The notes: generated from the letters alone by a model not told the origin. A stretch of DNA of 11,137 bases from Nitrospirae bacterium RIFCSPHIGHO2_01_FULL_66_17 (GCA_001803875.1 MHEO01000014.1:1-11137); one strand, 5' to 3'. Positions 1 through 7,173 are shown, counted from the first letter of the stretch. A program made the numbers and translations.

Positions 1-927
1 GTCCTCTCGGACGCGACCGACGTAGACCTCGTCCTTGCCCGCCACGTCCAGCGGCATCGGGTAGAGTTTGCGGACCGGGTCGTCGAACACGATCACGCCC
101 GGCATGCCGGACAGGAGCGCGCGGGCTTCGTTCGGTTTGAGCGGCCGCTCGGTCTCGATGTTAACCGCCTCGGAGTGGCAGCGCATGACCGGCACGCGCA
201 CGGCCGTGGCGGTGATCCGCAGGCCCGGCGCCTCCAGGATCTTGCGCGTCTCGTTGACGATCTTGGTCTCCTCGGAACAGTCGCCGCCCTCGCCGAACGA
301 CCCGATGTGCGGCAGGCAGTTGAACGCGATCTGGTGGGGATAGACCTCGGCCTTGACCTCCTTGAACGAGAGGAGTGCCTTGGCCTGATCGAGCAGCTCC
401 GCCATCGCGGCGGCGCCGGTGCCGGAGACCGACTGGAACGTGGTGACCACCACCCGCTTGATCGTTGCGACCTCGTGGAGCGGCTTGAGCACCATCACCA
501 GCGGCGTGGTCGTGCAGTTGGGGATCGCGATGATGCGGCGGCGGGCGGCGGCCAGGGCGTGCGCGTTGACCTCTGGCACGACGAGCGGCACGTCAGCGTC
601 CATGCGAAACACGGCGCTGTCGTCGATGACGACCACGCCCGCCTCGCCGAGCCTTGGACCGTATTCCCGGCTCACGGCGTCGGTGGCCGAGATGAACGCG
701 AAGTCGATGCCCTGAAACGGCCCTTGGGGCGTCAGTTCCTCGATCGTCCACTCGCGGCCCTGGCATGAGAGGGACTCGCCAGCCGAGCGCTTGGACGCGA
801 AGAGCCGCAGCCTCTCCAGCGGGAACCGCCGCTCTTCGAGAATCTCCAGGCTCTCCCGGCCCACCACCCCGGTCGCGCCGATCACCGCCACGGTGTACTT
901 GGCCTTCTTGGCCACCCCTGTGCTCAT
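1..927 (-). CDS. asd: Aspartate-semialdehyde dehydrogenase (3' end cut by window edge)
   Basis: Cytoplasmic NADP-dependent enzyme that reduces aspartyl phosphate to aspartate semialdehyde, the branch point to Lys, Met, Thr and Ile. The reading frame is open for 309 codons from ATG 927 to base 1 with no stop; the family is usually about 335-345 residues, so roughly 30 C-terminal residues lie outside the window. Visible motifs are the nucleotide-binding VIGATGVVG (residues 15-23), the active-site cysteine in IPNCTT (Cys138), the glutamine region FQSVSGTG (164-171) and the catalytic histidine in RVPVMRCHSEAV (His251). The residue before that His is Cys, where many homologues have Gly (from memory). 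The start is fixed by AAGGA 8 nt upstream (936-940) and by the family N-terminus. It follows the small secreted-protein gene by 25 nt, so it is probably the last or a late gene of the operon. Identity is very secure. Confidence 0.96.
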   Translation of the reverse strand, partial: MSTGVAKKAKYTVAVIGATGVVGRESLEILEERRFPLERLRLFASKRSAGESLSCQGREWTIEELTPQGPFQGIDFAFISATDAVSREYGPRLGEAGVVVIDDSAVFRMDADVPLVVPEVNAHALAAARRRIIAIPNCTTTPLVMVLKPLHEVATIKRVVVTTFQSVSGTGAAAMAELLDQAKALLSFKEVKAEVYPHQIAFNCLPHIGSFGEGGDCSEETKIVNETRKILEAPGLRITATAVRVPVMRCHSEAVNIETERPLKPNEARALLSGMPGVIVFDDPVRKLYPMPLDVAGKDEVYVGRVRED

Positions 928-952
928 GTCCCCGTTCCTTACACGTCACGCA

Positions 953-1372
953 TTATTTGGCGCCGCTGGTCGAAAACGGGAGGCGGTACGGCACGCCATC
1001 GAGTTCCGATCCGTCCTTGGCCTTCGCCGACCACACCGTCACCTGATAGACCGAATCGGGCTTGAGCATCCCCTTCGGCGCAAACCGCAGCGTGGTCGGG
1101 TTCACCCACGTGTAGGTCCCGTCGAACTCGATCGGCTCGCCCTTCTCGTCGACCGCGCCGCGCTGGTCCATCGACACGTCGTTCTGCGTGGCGGGATCCA
1201 TGGGTGTGCTGAACACGATCTCGACCACCAACCCCTTCAGGCTCGTAATCGTCTCACCGTACTTCGGGAACGTCTTCACGATAGTCACCTTGTGGGTCTC
1301 ATCCGCCGCCGCAATCGCGGGAGCCCCCAACACCGCCAACCCCAGCGCCACCAGCCAAACGCCTTTGTTCAT
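953..1372 (-). CDS. Small secreted protein with one bacterial Ig-like (SbsA/Big_5-type, CopC-like) domain
   Basis: A 139-residue protein of unknown role, probably exported to the periplasm or cell surface. Residues 1-21 form a classic signal peptide (Lys at position 3, hydrophobic core WLVALGLAVLGAPAI, then AIA as a signal peptidase I site). The mature part is one predicted beta-sandwich. PKYGETI (36-42), IVFSTPMDPAT (52-62), the central TLRF strand and the final LPFSTSG follow the pattern of Big_5 Ig-like domains, and a CopC-like fold is related. The mature N-terminus carries a His (27), but I see no clear set of copper ligands, so I do not call it CopC. The start has an AAGGAG 8 nt upstream (1381-1386). 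It lies 30 nt after leuB and 25 nt before asd on the same strand, so it is surely co-transcribed with amino acid genes, an odd partner for an exported protein. The gene is secure; function is unknown. Confidence 0.85.
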   Translation of the reverse strand: MNKGVWLVALGLAVLGAPAIAAADETHKVTIVKTFPKYGETITSLKGLVVEIVFSTPMDPATQNDVSMDQRGAVDEKGEPIEFDGTYTWVNPTTLRFAPKGMLKPDSVYQVTVWSAKAKDGSELDGVPYRLPFSTSGAK

Positions 1373-1402
1373 CGGCCACTCTCCTTGTGAGCGAACTCCG
1401 TT

Positions 1403-2476
1403 TCAGGCAATCGCGTCCGCGATCAGCCCCCCCATTTCCCGCGTCCCGGTCCTGGTCATGCCCGGCTGCATGATGTCCGCCGTCCGATACCCGCGTTCGA
1501 GGACCCGGTACACCGCCCGCTCGATCGCGACGGCGTCGTCTTCGAGGTCGAAGGAGTGCCGGAGCATCATCGCCGCCGAGAGGATCGTGGCGATGGGGTT
1601 GGCGACATTCTGGCCGGCGATATCCGGCGCGCTGCCGTGGATCGGCTCGTACAGCCCGACCCTCCCCCCCAAACTCGCCGACGGCAACATCCCGATCGAC
1701 CCCGTCAACATGGACGCTTCGTCGCTTAAGATATCACCGAACAGATTCGTCGTCACGAGGACGTCGAACTGCGTGGGCTTCCGGATCAGTTGCATCGCGC
1801 AGTTGTCCACGTACATGTGGCGCAGCTCCACGTCGGGAAACTCGGCGTGGACGCGCGTCACGACCTTGCGCCACAGCTCGGTCGCTTCGAGCACGTTGGC
1901 CTTGTCCACGCTCGTGACCAGGCGCCGCCGCTTCCGGGCGAGGGCAAACGCGACCCGCGCGATCCGCTCGATCTCCGGTGTGGTATAGACCTCGGTGTTG
2001 ATGCCGCGCTCGCCGCCCTCGTAGGGCTCGATGCCGCGCGGCGTGCCGAAGTAGATCCCGCCGGTCAGCTCGCGGACCACCATGATGTCGAGACCGTCGA
2101 TGACCTCGGGCTTGAGCGACGAGGCGTCGGCCAGCATCGGGAAGAGCACGGCGGGGCGGAGGTTGGCGAACGTGCCGAGGCGCTCACGCAAGCCCAGCAA
2201 GGCCCGCTCGGGCCGCCTCGCGTACTCCAGGCCCTCCCACTTGGGACCGCCGACGGCGCCGAGCAGCACGGCGTCGGCGTCGAGCGCCGCCTTCAACGTC
2301 TCGTCGGGCAGCGGAACGCCGAACCGGTCGATCGCCGCCCCACCCACGAGGGCTTCGCGGAACTCGAACCGGCGCCCCCGTCGCTTGCCGACCGCTTCCA
2401 GCGCCCGGACCGCTTCGGGCACGATCTCGCGCCCCACGCCGTCGCCCGGCAACAAGGTGATGCGATAGGTCGTCAC
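1403..2476 (-). CDS. leuB: 3-isopropylmalate dehydrogenase
   Basis: Cytoplasmic NAD-dependent oxidative decarboxylase, third step of the leucine branch (3-isopropylmalate to 2-ketoisocaproate). The open frame runs farther upstream, but the protein family starts at TTYRITLLPGDGVG, so I place the start at GTG 2476, preceded by AAGGA with 9-nt spacing (2486-2490). This gives 357 residues, the normal length. Seen motifs: substrate arginines in LRERLG (Arg97), NLRPA (Arg107) and VVRELTGGIYFG (Arg135, Tyr142); Lys192 in VDKANVL; metal-binding Asp224, Asp248 and Asp252 (NLFGDILSDE); and the dinucleotide loop GSAPDIAG (281-288), the form expected for NAD-specific IPMDH rather than isocitrate dehydrogenase. 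The GTG overlaps the stop of the preceding membrane-protein gene as GTGA, suggesting translational coupling. leuC and leuD, which supply its substrate, are elsewhere. Confidence 0.97.
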   Translation of the reverse strand: MTTYRITLLPGDGVGREIVPEAVRALEAVGKRRGRRFEFREALVGGAAIDRFGVPLPDETLKAALDADAVLLGAVGGPKWEGLEYARRPERALLGLRERLGTFANLRPAVLFPMLADASSLKPEVIDGLDIMVVRELTGGIYFGTPRGIEPYEGGERGINTEVYTTPEIERIARVAFALARKRRRLVTSVDKANVLEATELWRKVVTRVHAEFPDVELRHMYVDNCAMQLIRKPTQFDVLVTTNLFGDILSDEASMLTGSIGMLPSASLGGRVGLYEPIHGSAPDIAGQNVANPIATILSAAMMLRHSFDLEDDAVAIERAVYRVLERGYRTADIMQPGMTRTGTREMGGLIADAIA

Positions 2477-2916
2477 GTCGATGCGTCCTTTCCCGCCAGG
2501 GAAACTCCGAGCCGCCCCCCCGAGCCGCCGAGGGCCTGCATGAAATAGAGCGTGATCAGAAAGATCCCGAGGTTGGTCAGGGTGACGAACAGCGGCGTCC
2601 GGACACCGGGCAGGTGAAACCCGACCGGGAAGACACCGTCCTGCGCCCAGGCCAGTACCACCGCGCCGAGATAGACCGCGGACGCGCCCCGCGCACCCCA
2701 TACCCCGCCTCGCTCGCCGCCCCACACGCCGATCGCCATCCCGAGCAGAACGGGGCAGAGCAGGATGAACGCCAGCATGGTCAGGCGCAGCGGCACGGAG
2801 GGCACGTCCCAGCGCGTCAGGTGCCTGGCACTCACCGCGATCACAAGGAGGCCGACGAGACCGACCAGACACAGCACACGCTTTCGGGATGCTCGGTTCA
2901 TGGGGCGGCCGATCAT
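2473..2916 (-). CDS. Small integral membrane protein of unknown function, coupled to leuB
   Basis: A 147-residue protein I do not recognise. It has a basic N-terminus and four likely membrane helices at about residues 13-30, 44-64, 74-92 and 107-128, with a short hydrophilic tail. There are no obvious catalytic motifs or conserved acidic/His clusters. The second helical pair is separated from the first by a Gly/Arg-rich loop (GGERGGVWGARG). Start ATG 2916 lies 4 nt after the leuA stop; a second in-frame ATG at 2901 is also possible, and neither has a strong Shine-Dalgarno, so translation may depend on leuA ribosomes. Its stop overlaps the leuB GTG in a GTGA. It occupies the position between leuA and leuB where many bacteria carry leuC and leuD. 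That it is a real gene is supported by codon-phase continuity and the tight coupling at both ends; any link to leucine metabolism is inference from position. Confidence 0.75.
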   Translation of the reverse strand: MIGRPMNRASRKRVLCLVGLVGLLVIAVSARHLTRWDVPSVPLRLTMLAFILLCPVLLGMAIGVWGGERGGVWGARGASAVYLGAVVLAWAQDGVFPVGFHLPGVRTPLFVTLTNLGIFLITLYFMQALGGSGGRLGVSLAGKDAST

Positions 2917-2920
2917 GCGA

Positions 2921-4465
2921 TCAAATCAAGCCGACCTTCGGCTCCCCGCCGCGCTTGGCGGCACGGGCCGCCGCTTTGTTGAGGGCGTTGAGGTAGGCCC
3001 GCGCCGACGCGGTGATGATGTCCGTGTCCGCGCCGTGCCCCATCACGGATTTGCCGTCCTCCTCGATGGTCACGGTCACCTCGCCCAGCGCGTCCGTCCC
3101 GCCCGCGATCCCTTTGACGACGTACGACGCGAGACGGCTCTTGGTCTGGGTCAGGGACGCGATCGTCCGGTACGCCGCGTCCACCGGGCCGTCCCCCTTC
3201 CCCACGGCCTTCACGGTCTTCTCCCCCATCGCCAGTTCGACGGTCGCAGTCGGCGTCGTCTCGGTCCCGCTCTCGACGTGGAGGGACACCAGCCGATAGG
3301 CCTCCTCGGGGCGGTCCATCTCTTCCGTGATGATCGTCTCGAGATCCTCCTCGAAGATTTCCTTTTTCTGATCCGCCAGCCGCTTCAGGCGCTCGAACGC
3401 CTGATCGAGCTCGACCTCGGTCGGCCGGTAGCCCAGTTCCTCGAGCTTGGCCTTGAACGCGTGGCGCCCGGAGTGCTTGCCCAGCACGATGTGGGTCTTG
3501 CCGGCGCCGACCGAATCCGGCCGCATGATCTCGTACGTCATCTTTTCCTTGAGTAGCCCGTCCTGGTGAATCCCCGACTCGTGGGCGAACGCGTTCGCGC
3601 CCACGATCGCCTTGTTCGGTTGCACCGACATGCCCGTAATCCGGCTGACCAGGCGGCTCGTCTTGGCGATCTCCTCCGTGGCGATGCGGGTGTCGGCGGC
3701 GAAGACGTCCTTGCGCGTGCGCAGGGCCATCACGACCTCCTCCAGCGCAGCGTTCCCCGCGCGCTCCCCGATGCCGTTGATCGTGCACTCCACCTGTCCG
3801 GCCCCGGCCGCCACCGCGCCCAGCGAGTTGGCGGTCGAGAGGCCGAGGTCGTTGTGGCAGTGGACCGAGATCACCGCCCGGGCGATGTTGGGCACGCGTT
3901 GTTGGATGGCCCGGATCAGTTGCGAGAACTCCTGGGGCGTCGCGTAGCCCACCGTGTCCGCGATGTTCACCGTGCGCGCCCCCGCCGCGATCACCGCTTC
4001 CAGCACCTCGCAGAGATACGTCTCCTCGGACCGCGTCGCGTCCATCGGCGAGAATTCGACGTCGTCCACGTAGCCCCGGGCGCGCTCGACCATCTCCACG
4101 GCCCGGGCGAGCGCCTCGGCACGCGTCAGACGGAACTGGTGCGTGAGGTGGATGTCGGAGGTTGAGATGAACGTGTGGATCCGCACCTTGTGCCCGCCCT
4201 TCAAGGCCTCCCACGCGCGGTCGACGTCCCCCGGTTTCGCCCGCGCCAGGCTGCAGATGACGGGCCCCTCCACCTCGTTCGCGATGCGGCGGACGGCCTC
4301 AAAATCGCCCGGCGAACTGAAGGCAAACCCCGCCTCGATCACATCGACGCCGAGCCGGGCCAACTGCCGGGCGATCAACACCTTCTCCTCAACGTTCATG
4401 CTCGCGCCGGGCGATTGCTCGCCGTCGCGGAGCGTGGTATCGAAAATGGTGATCGTCCTCGTCAT
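2921..4465 (-). CDS. leuA: 2-isopropylmalate synthase
   Basis: Cytoplasmic enzyme condensing acetyl-CoA with 2-ketoisovalerate, the committed and normally leucine-inhibited step of leucine synthesis. The 514-residue protein has the full layout: a TIM-barrel HMGL-like domain (about 4-270) with FDTTLRDGEQSPG (Asp14 as metal ligand), SVHCHNDLGLSTANS (His202, His204) and NGIGERAGNAALEE (Asn238); a middle subdomain with NAFAHESGIHQDG (291-303) and LGKHSGRHAF; and a C-terminal LeuA-type regulatory/dimerisation domain (about 385-505) ending in DIITASARAYLNALN. This favours LeuA over homocitrate or citramalate synthase, although citramalate synthases are close relatives. ATG 4465 is chosen over an upstream in-frame GTG at 4498 because GAGGGG lies at normal spacing (4472-4477) and the family N-terminus starts here. 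It follows pssA after 110 nt, the longest gap in the operon, which holds a hairpin. Confidence 0.96.
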   Translation of the reverse strand: MTRTITIFDTTLRDGEQSPGASMNVEEKVLIARQLARLGVDVIEAGFAFSSPGDFEAVRRIANEVEGPVICSLARAKPGDVDRAWEALKGGHKVRIHTFISTSDIHLTHQFRLTRAEALARAVEMVERARGYVDDVEFSPMDATRSEETYLCEVLEAVIAAGARTVNIADTVGYATPQEFSQLIRAIQQRVPNIARAVISVHCHNDLGLSTANSLGAVAAGAGQVECTINGIGERAGNAALEEVVMALRTRKDVFAADTRIATEEIAKTSRLVSRITGMSVQPNKAIVGANAFAHESGIHQDGLLKEKMTYEIMRPDSVGAGKTHIVLGKHSGRHAFKAKLEELGYRPTEVELDQAFERLKRLADQKKEIFEEDLETIITEEMDRPEEAYRLVSLHVESGTETTPTATVELAMGEKTVKAVGKGDGPVDAAYRTIASLTQTKSRLASYVVKGIAGGTDALGEVTVTIEEDGKSVMGHGADTDIITASARAYLNALNKAAARAAKRGGEPKVGLI

Positions 4466-4487
4466 CGCTGTCCCCTCAAAACGACCA

Positions 4488-4514
4488 GCCTTCCCCACCG
4501 CACGGGAGGAAGGC
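4488..4514 (-). promoter_or_regulatory. Inverted repeat (possible hairpin) in the leuA leader
   Basis: A perfect 7-bp inverted repeat, GCCTTCC and GGAAGGC, separated by 13 nt, lies in the 110-nt pssA-leuA gap, about 22 nt before the leuA ATG. On the transcribed strand it is followed by TGGTCGTTTTG, with only four consecutive Ts, so it would be a weak terminator at best. A second small GC hairpin (CCGCC/GGCGG) is nearer to pssA. The element may be an attenuation or processing site, or an mRNA structure near the leuA ribosome-binding site. I see no leader peptide rich in Leu codons, and chance is possible in GC-rich DNA. Confidence 0.35.
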
Positions 4515-4575
4515 CGTCCGTGTCCCCACGACGCGGAGCCCTCTGACCGCCCGCGCGGCGGCGTGTCCTCCCGAC

Positions 4576-5400
4576 CTACGAGCGACTCCTGACCTCGCGG
4601 TCGGTCAGGTCGTCATCGAGCGCGTCCACCACGGCGGCCCCGCCGCCGGCGGCCGGAACGAGCTTGCGCCGCGCCGCGCGGAGCGGGCCGAGCACCACAC
4701 CCGACGCCGCGTACGCGGCGAACAGGGCGAACAACATGACCTGCGGCGCCGCCGTGACCACCATCACCACCAGGACGGCCGCCACCAGCACTTGGAACGG
4801 CCGCCGGGCGTGCATCTCGACGCCCTTGAAACTCCAGTATCGGATATTGCTGACCATCAGAAAAGCCAGCACGTACGTCATGACCACGATCAGCAGCGGC
4901 TTCATCGCGGCGCCGAGCCGGAGGATGTGATCGTCGAGCAGGACCGTCGCCGCGATCAGCCCCGCCGCGGCGGGAATCGGCAGTCCCACGAAATAGCGCC
5001 CCTCCACGGTGCCCACCTGGACGTTGAAGCGGGCCAGCCGGAGCGCGCCGCACGCCACGAACAGGAACGCGGCCACCCAGCCGATCCGGCCGTAATTCGT
5101 CAGGGCCCAGGAGTAAATCAGGAGGCCCGGCGCCACGCCGAACGACACAAGATCAGCCAGCGAGTCGTACTCCACCCCGAACTTGCTCGTGGTCTTGGTC
5201 AGCCGCGCGACCCGGCCGTCAAGGCTGTCAAACACGGTCGCCACCAGGATCGCGGCGGCCGCGAAGACGTAGTCGGCATTGAAAACGGCGATCATCGCGT
5301 AGAACCCGCTCAGCAGGTTGCCCGTGGTGAACAGATTGGGCAGCAGGTACACGCCCCGTCGATTCGCCGCCGGCCCGCCGCGCATGAACCGCGCCGTCAT
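4576..5400 (-). CDS. pssA: CDP-diacylglycerol-serine O-phosphatidyltransferase (phosphatidylserine synthase, CDP-alcohol type)
   Basis: Integral inner-membrane enzyme making phosphatidylserine from CDP-diacylglycerol and serine. The complete CDP-alcohol phosphatidyltransferase signature D-x2-D-G-x2-A-R-x8-G-x3-D-x3-D is present, starting at FDSLDGRVAR (Asp58, Asp61) and closing at Asp79 and Asp83. The N-terminal segment YLLPNLFTTGNLLSGF is typical of PssA and separates it from PgsA. Several hydrophobic helices follow, and the 274-residue protein ends in a soluble acidic/Arg-rich tail. Start ATG 5400 overlaps the psd stop (ATGA) and has GGGAG 7 nt upstream; GTG 5406 is possible but poorly spaced. 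Direct overlap with psd, the next enzyme of the pathway, strongly supports the substrate assignment. It follows psd in transcription order although it acts before Psd. Confidence 0.95.
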   Translation of the reverse strand: MTARFMRGGPAANRRGVYLLPNLFTTGNLLSGFYAMIAVFNADYVFAAAAILVATVFDSLDGRVARLTKTTSKFGVEYDSLADLVSFGVAPGLLIYSWALTNYGRIGWVAAFLFVACGALRLARFNVQVGTVEGRYFVGLPIPAAAGLIAATVLLDDHILRLGAAMKPLLIVVMTYVLAFLMVSNIRYWSFKGVEMHARRPFQVLVAAVLVVMVVTAAPQVMLFALFAAYAASGVVLGPLRAARRKLVPAAGGGAAVVDALDDDLTDREVRSRS

Positions 5401-6083
5401 CGCCACGCTCCCAACACGCTGCTCCCCCCCTTGACACGATCACCCGGTTTGACCATGACTCGACTCCCAAGCGGAATATAGACGTCCATGCGCGACCCGA
5501 AGCGGATCAGCCCATACCGCTCGCCGCGCTCCACACGATCGCCCTCGCGAACCCACGTCACGATCCGGCGGGCGACGAACCCGGCAATCTGGACGAACAG
5601 GATCCGCCGCCCCTCGGGCATTTCCAGGAGCACGGCCTGCTGTTCATTGTCCAGCGACGCCTTCTCCTTGAAGGCGCCGAAAAACTTGCCCGGATGATAG
5701 AAGATGCCCGCGATCCGGCCGCCGCACGGGATCCGGTTCACGTGGACGTCGGTCAGCCCCATGAAGATGCTGATCCGCCGGACATCCTCCTTGAGTACGC
5801 GCGATTCGAAGACCTTCTCGACCGACAGGACCCGTCCGTCCGCCGGCGAGACGATCGCGTCGGGATCGGCCGGAATCACGCGGCGGGGATTCCGGAAAAA
5901 CCAGACGACGAACGCCGCCAGCCCGAGGAAGGGGACACCCACCATCGGCCGGCCGACCAGCCACGCCGCGGCCGCGACCGCCAGCAGCGCTGCAACGAAG
6001 GGAAGTCCCTCGACGACCACGGGGAAGGCCCGCCATCGCTCTAGCGTGACGGACAAATGCTGCTTCCCGTCGGACGGGTTCAA
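5397..6083 (-). CDS. psd: Phosphatidylserine decarboxylase proenzyme
   Basis: Membrane-associated, pyruvoyl-dependent enzyme converting phosphatidylserine to phosphatidylethanolamine. Two hydrophobic segments (about residues 27-43 and 48-63) anchor it, followed by the catalytic domain with IVSPADGRV (Asp82), the His motif TDVHVNRIP (His114) and the self-cleavage site KGGSSVLG. Cleavage before Ser221 would leave an 8-residue alpha chain bearing the pyruvoyl group. At about 219-228 residues it matches the short Psd type also found in Geobacter-like bacteria, rather than the longer E. coli form. No ATG or GTG is available in frame between the ilvC stop and the conserved domain: candidates are TTG 6083 (chosen; weak GGGGAC upstream), TTG 6056 (GGGAAG upstream) or a late GTG 6020. 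The 3' end overlaps pssA by 4 nt, so the two are translationally coupled. Identity is secure; the start is not. Confidence 0.93.
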   Translation of the reverse strand: MNPSDGKQHLSVTLERWRAFPVVVEGLPFVAALLAVAAAAWLVGRPMVGVPFLGLAAFVVWFFRNPRRVIPADPDAIVSPADGRVLSVEKVFESRVLKEDVRRISIFMGLTDVHVNRIPCGGRIAGIFYHPGKFFGAFKEKASLDNEQQAVLLEMPEGRRILFVQIAGFVARRIVTWVREGDRVERGERYGLIRFGSRMDVYIPLGSRVMVKPGDRVKGGSSVLGAWR

Positions 6084-6146
6084 CGCCGCGACGTCCCCGG
6101 AAGCCGCCGACTGCCCTTCCGCCTGCCGCCCGTGCCCATCGCGTCG

Positions 6147-7160
6147 TTAATTCTTGTCTTTGTCCACGAGGCGGCTCTGCTTGAGCCAGGGCATCATCGC
6201 GCGCAGGCGCGCGCCGACCTCCTCGATGGGATGGGTTTCGCCCTGGCGCAACAGCGCGTTGAACACGGGGCGGCCGGCGCGATTCTCGAGGATCCACTCC
6301 TTCGCAAACCGCCCGCTCTGGATCTCGCCGAGGATCCGCTTCATCTCGGCCTTGGTCTCGTCGGTCACGATGCGGGGTCCGCGCGTGACGTCGCCGTACT
6401 TCGCGGTGTTGCTGATCGAGTACCGCATGTTCGAGATGCCGCCCTCGTAGATCAGGTCGACGATCAACTTCACCTCGTGCAGGCACTCGAAGTAGGCCAT
6501 CTCGGGCGAATACCCCGCCTCGACCAATGTCTCGTAGCCGGCCTGGATGAGCGCGGTCAACCCTCCGCACAGAACCACCTGTTCGCCGAAGAGGTCGGTC
6601 TCGCACTCCTCCCTGAACGTGGTCTCGATGACGCCGGCCTTGGCGCCGCCGATCGCCCGCGCGTAGGCGAGCCCCACCGCCTTGGTGGTCCCCGACGGAT
6701 CCTGGTGGATCGCCAGCAGCGCCGGCACCCCGCTCCCCTTGGTGAACTCCGCGCGGACCAGATGCCCCGGCCCTTTCGGCGCCACCATGAACACGTTCAG
6801 GTCGGGGCGCGGCACGATCTGGCCGAAGTGAATGTTAAACCCGTGGGCGAAGGCGAGGTACGCGCCCTTCTTGAGGTGCGGCGCGATCTCCCGATGGTAG
6901 ATGTCGGCCTGCAGCTCGTCGGGCGCCAGGATCATCGCCACGTCGCACCGCTTCGCCGCATCGGCGACCGGCAGCACCTTGAGGCCGGCGCGCTCGGCCT
7001 TGTCCCACGAGGGACCCGGCCGGACCGCGACCAGCACGTCCACCCCGCTGTCCTTGAGATTGTTCGCGTGGGCGTGCCCCTGGCTCCCGTACCCGACGAT
7101 CGCAACGGTCTTGCCCCGTAACTGGCCCGCGTCGGCATCGTGCTCGTAATAGATCTTCAT
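6147..7160 (-). CDS. ilvC: Ketol-acid reductoisomerase, class I
   Basis: Cytoplasmic Mg-dependent enzyme that isomerises and reduces acetolactate and acetohydroxybutyrate, second common step to Val, Leu and Ile. The 337 residues fit the short class I form. Seen are the Rossmann motif VGYGSQGHAHA (22-32), the active-site His106 in FAHGFNIHF, the metal ligands Asp189 and Glu193 in ETDLFGEQ, Glu225 and Glu229 in ECLHEVKL, and Ser250 in RYSISNTAKYGD. The cofactor-specificity loop after the second strand reads VRPGPSWDKA, apparently one residue shorter than the common RxGSxSW form. The frame is open to 7325, but ATG 7160 gives the family N-terminus, with GAGG about 4 nt upstream, inside the 13-nt gap after ilvN. 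The next gene, psd, follows after 63 nt in the same frame, with the TAA stop between them. Confidence 0.97.
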   Translation of the reverse strand: MKIYYEHDADAGQLRGKTVAIVGYGSQGHAHANNLKDSGVDVLVAVRPGPSWDKAERAGLKVLPVADAAKRCDVAMILAPDELQADIYHREIAPHLKKGAYLAFAHGFNIHFGQIVPRPDLNVFMVAPKGPGHLVRAEFTKGSGVPALLAIHQDPSGTTKAVGLAYARAIGGAKAGVIETTFREECETDLFGEQVVLCGGLTALIQAGYETLVEAGYSPEMAYFECLHEVKLIVDLIYEGGISNMRYSISNTAKYGDVTRGPRIVTDETKAEMKRILGEIQSGRFAKEWILENRAGRPVFNALLRQGETHPIEEVGARLRAMMPWLKQSRLVDKDKN

Positions 7161-7173
7161 GGCACCTCGCTTG

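Noticed and set aside
593..949. Minus-strand open frame of 118 codons overlapping the asd start
   Set aside because: Different frame from the well-supported asd coding sequence, with Arg/Gly-rich composition typical of a frame shadow.
953..1372. Assignment of the small secreted protein as copper-binding CopC
   Set aside because: The fold may be related, but the expected copper-ligand set is not visible and the FSTPMDPAT motif fits Big_5 Ig-like domains better.
2477..2872. N-terminal extension of the leuB frame
   Set aside because: The frame is open upstream, but this part overlaps the membrane-protein gene in another frame, looks like low-complexity shadow, and the LeuB family starts at GTG 2476.
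2913..4214. Minus-strand open frame of 433 codons within leuA
   Set aside because: An alternative frame of leuA with Gly/Arg/Asp-rich nonsense composition; leuA's own frame has all expected motifs.
6084..6146. Short ORF (ATG 6139) in the ilvC-psd gap, ending at the psd TTG
   Set aside because: Only 19 codons, Arg/Gly-rich, no good ribosome-binding site; ordinary for GC-rich spacer.
6057..7121. Plus-strand open frame of 354 codons opposite ilvC
   Set aside because: Antisense shadow of ilvC; low-complexity charged composition and no recognisable motif.
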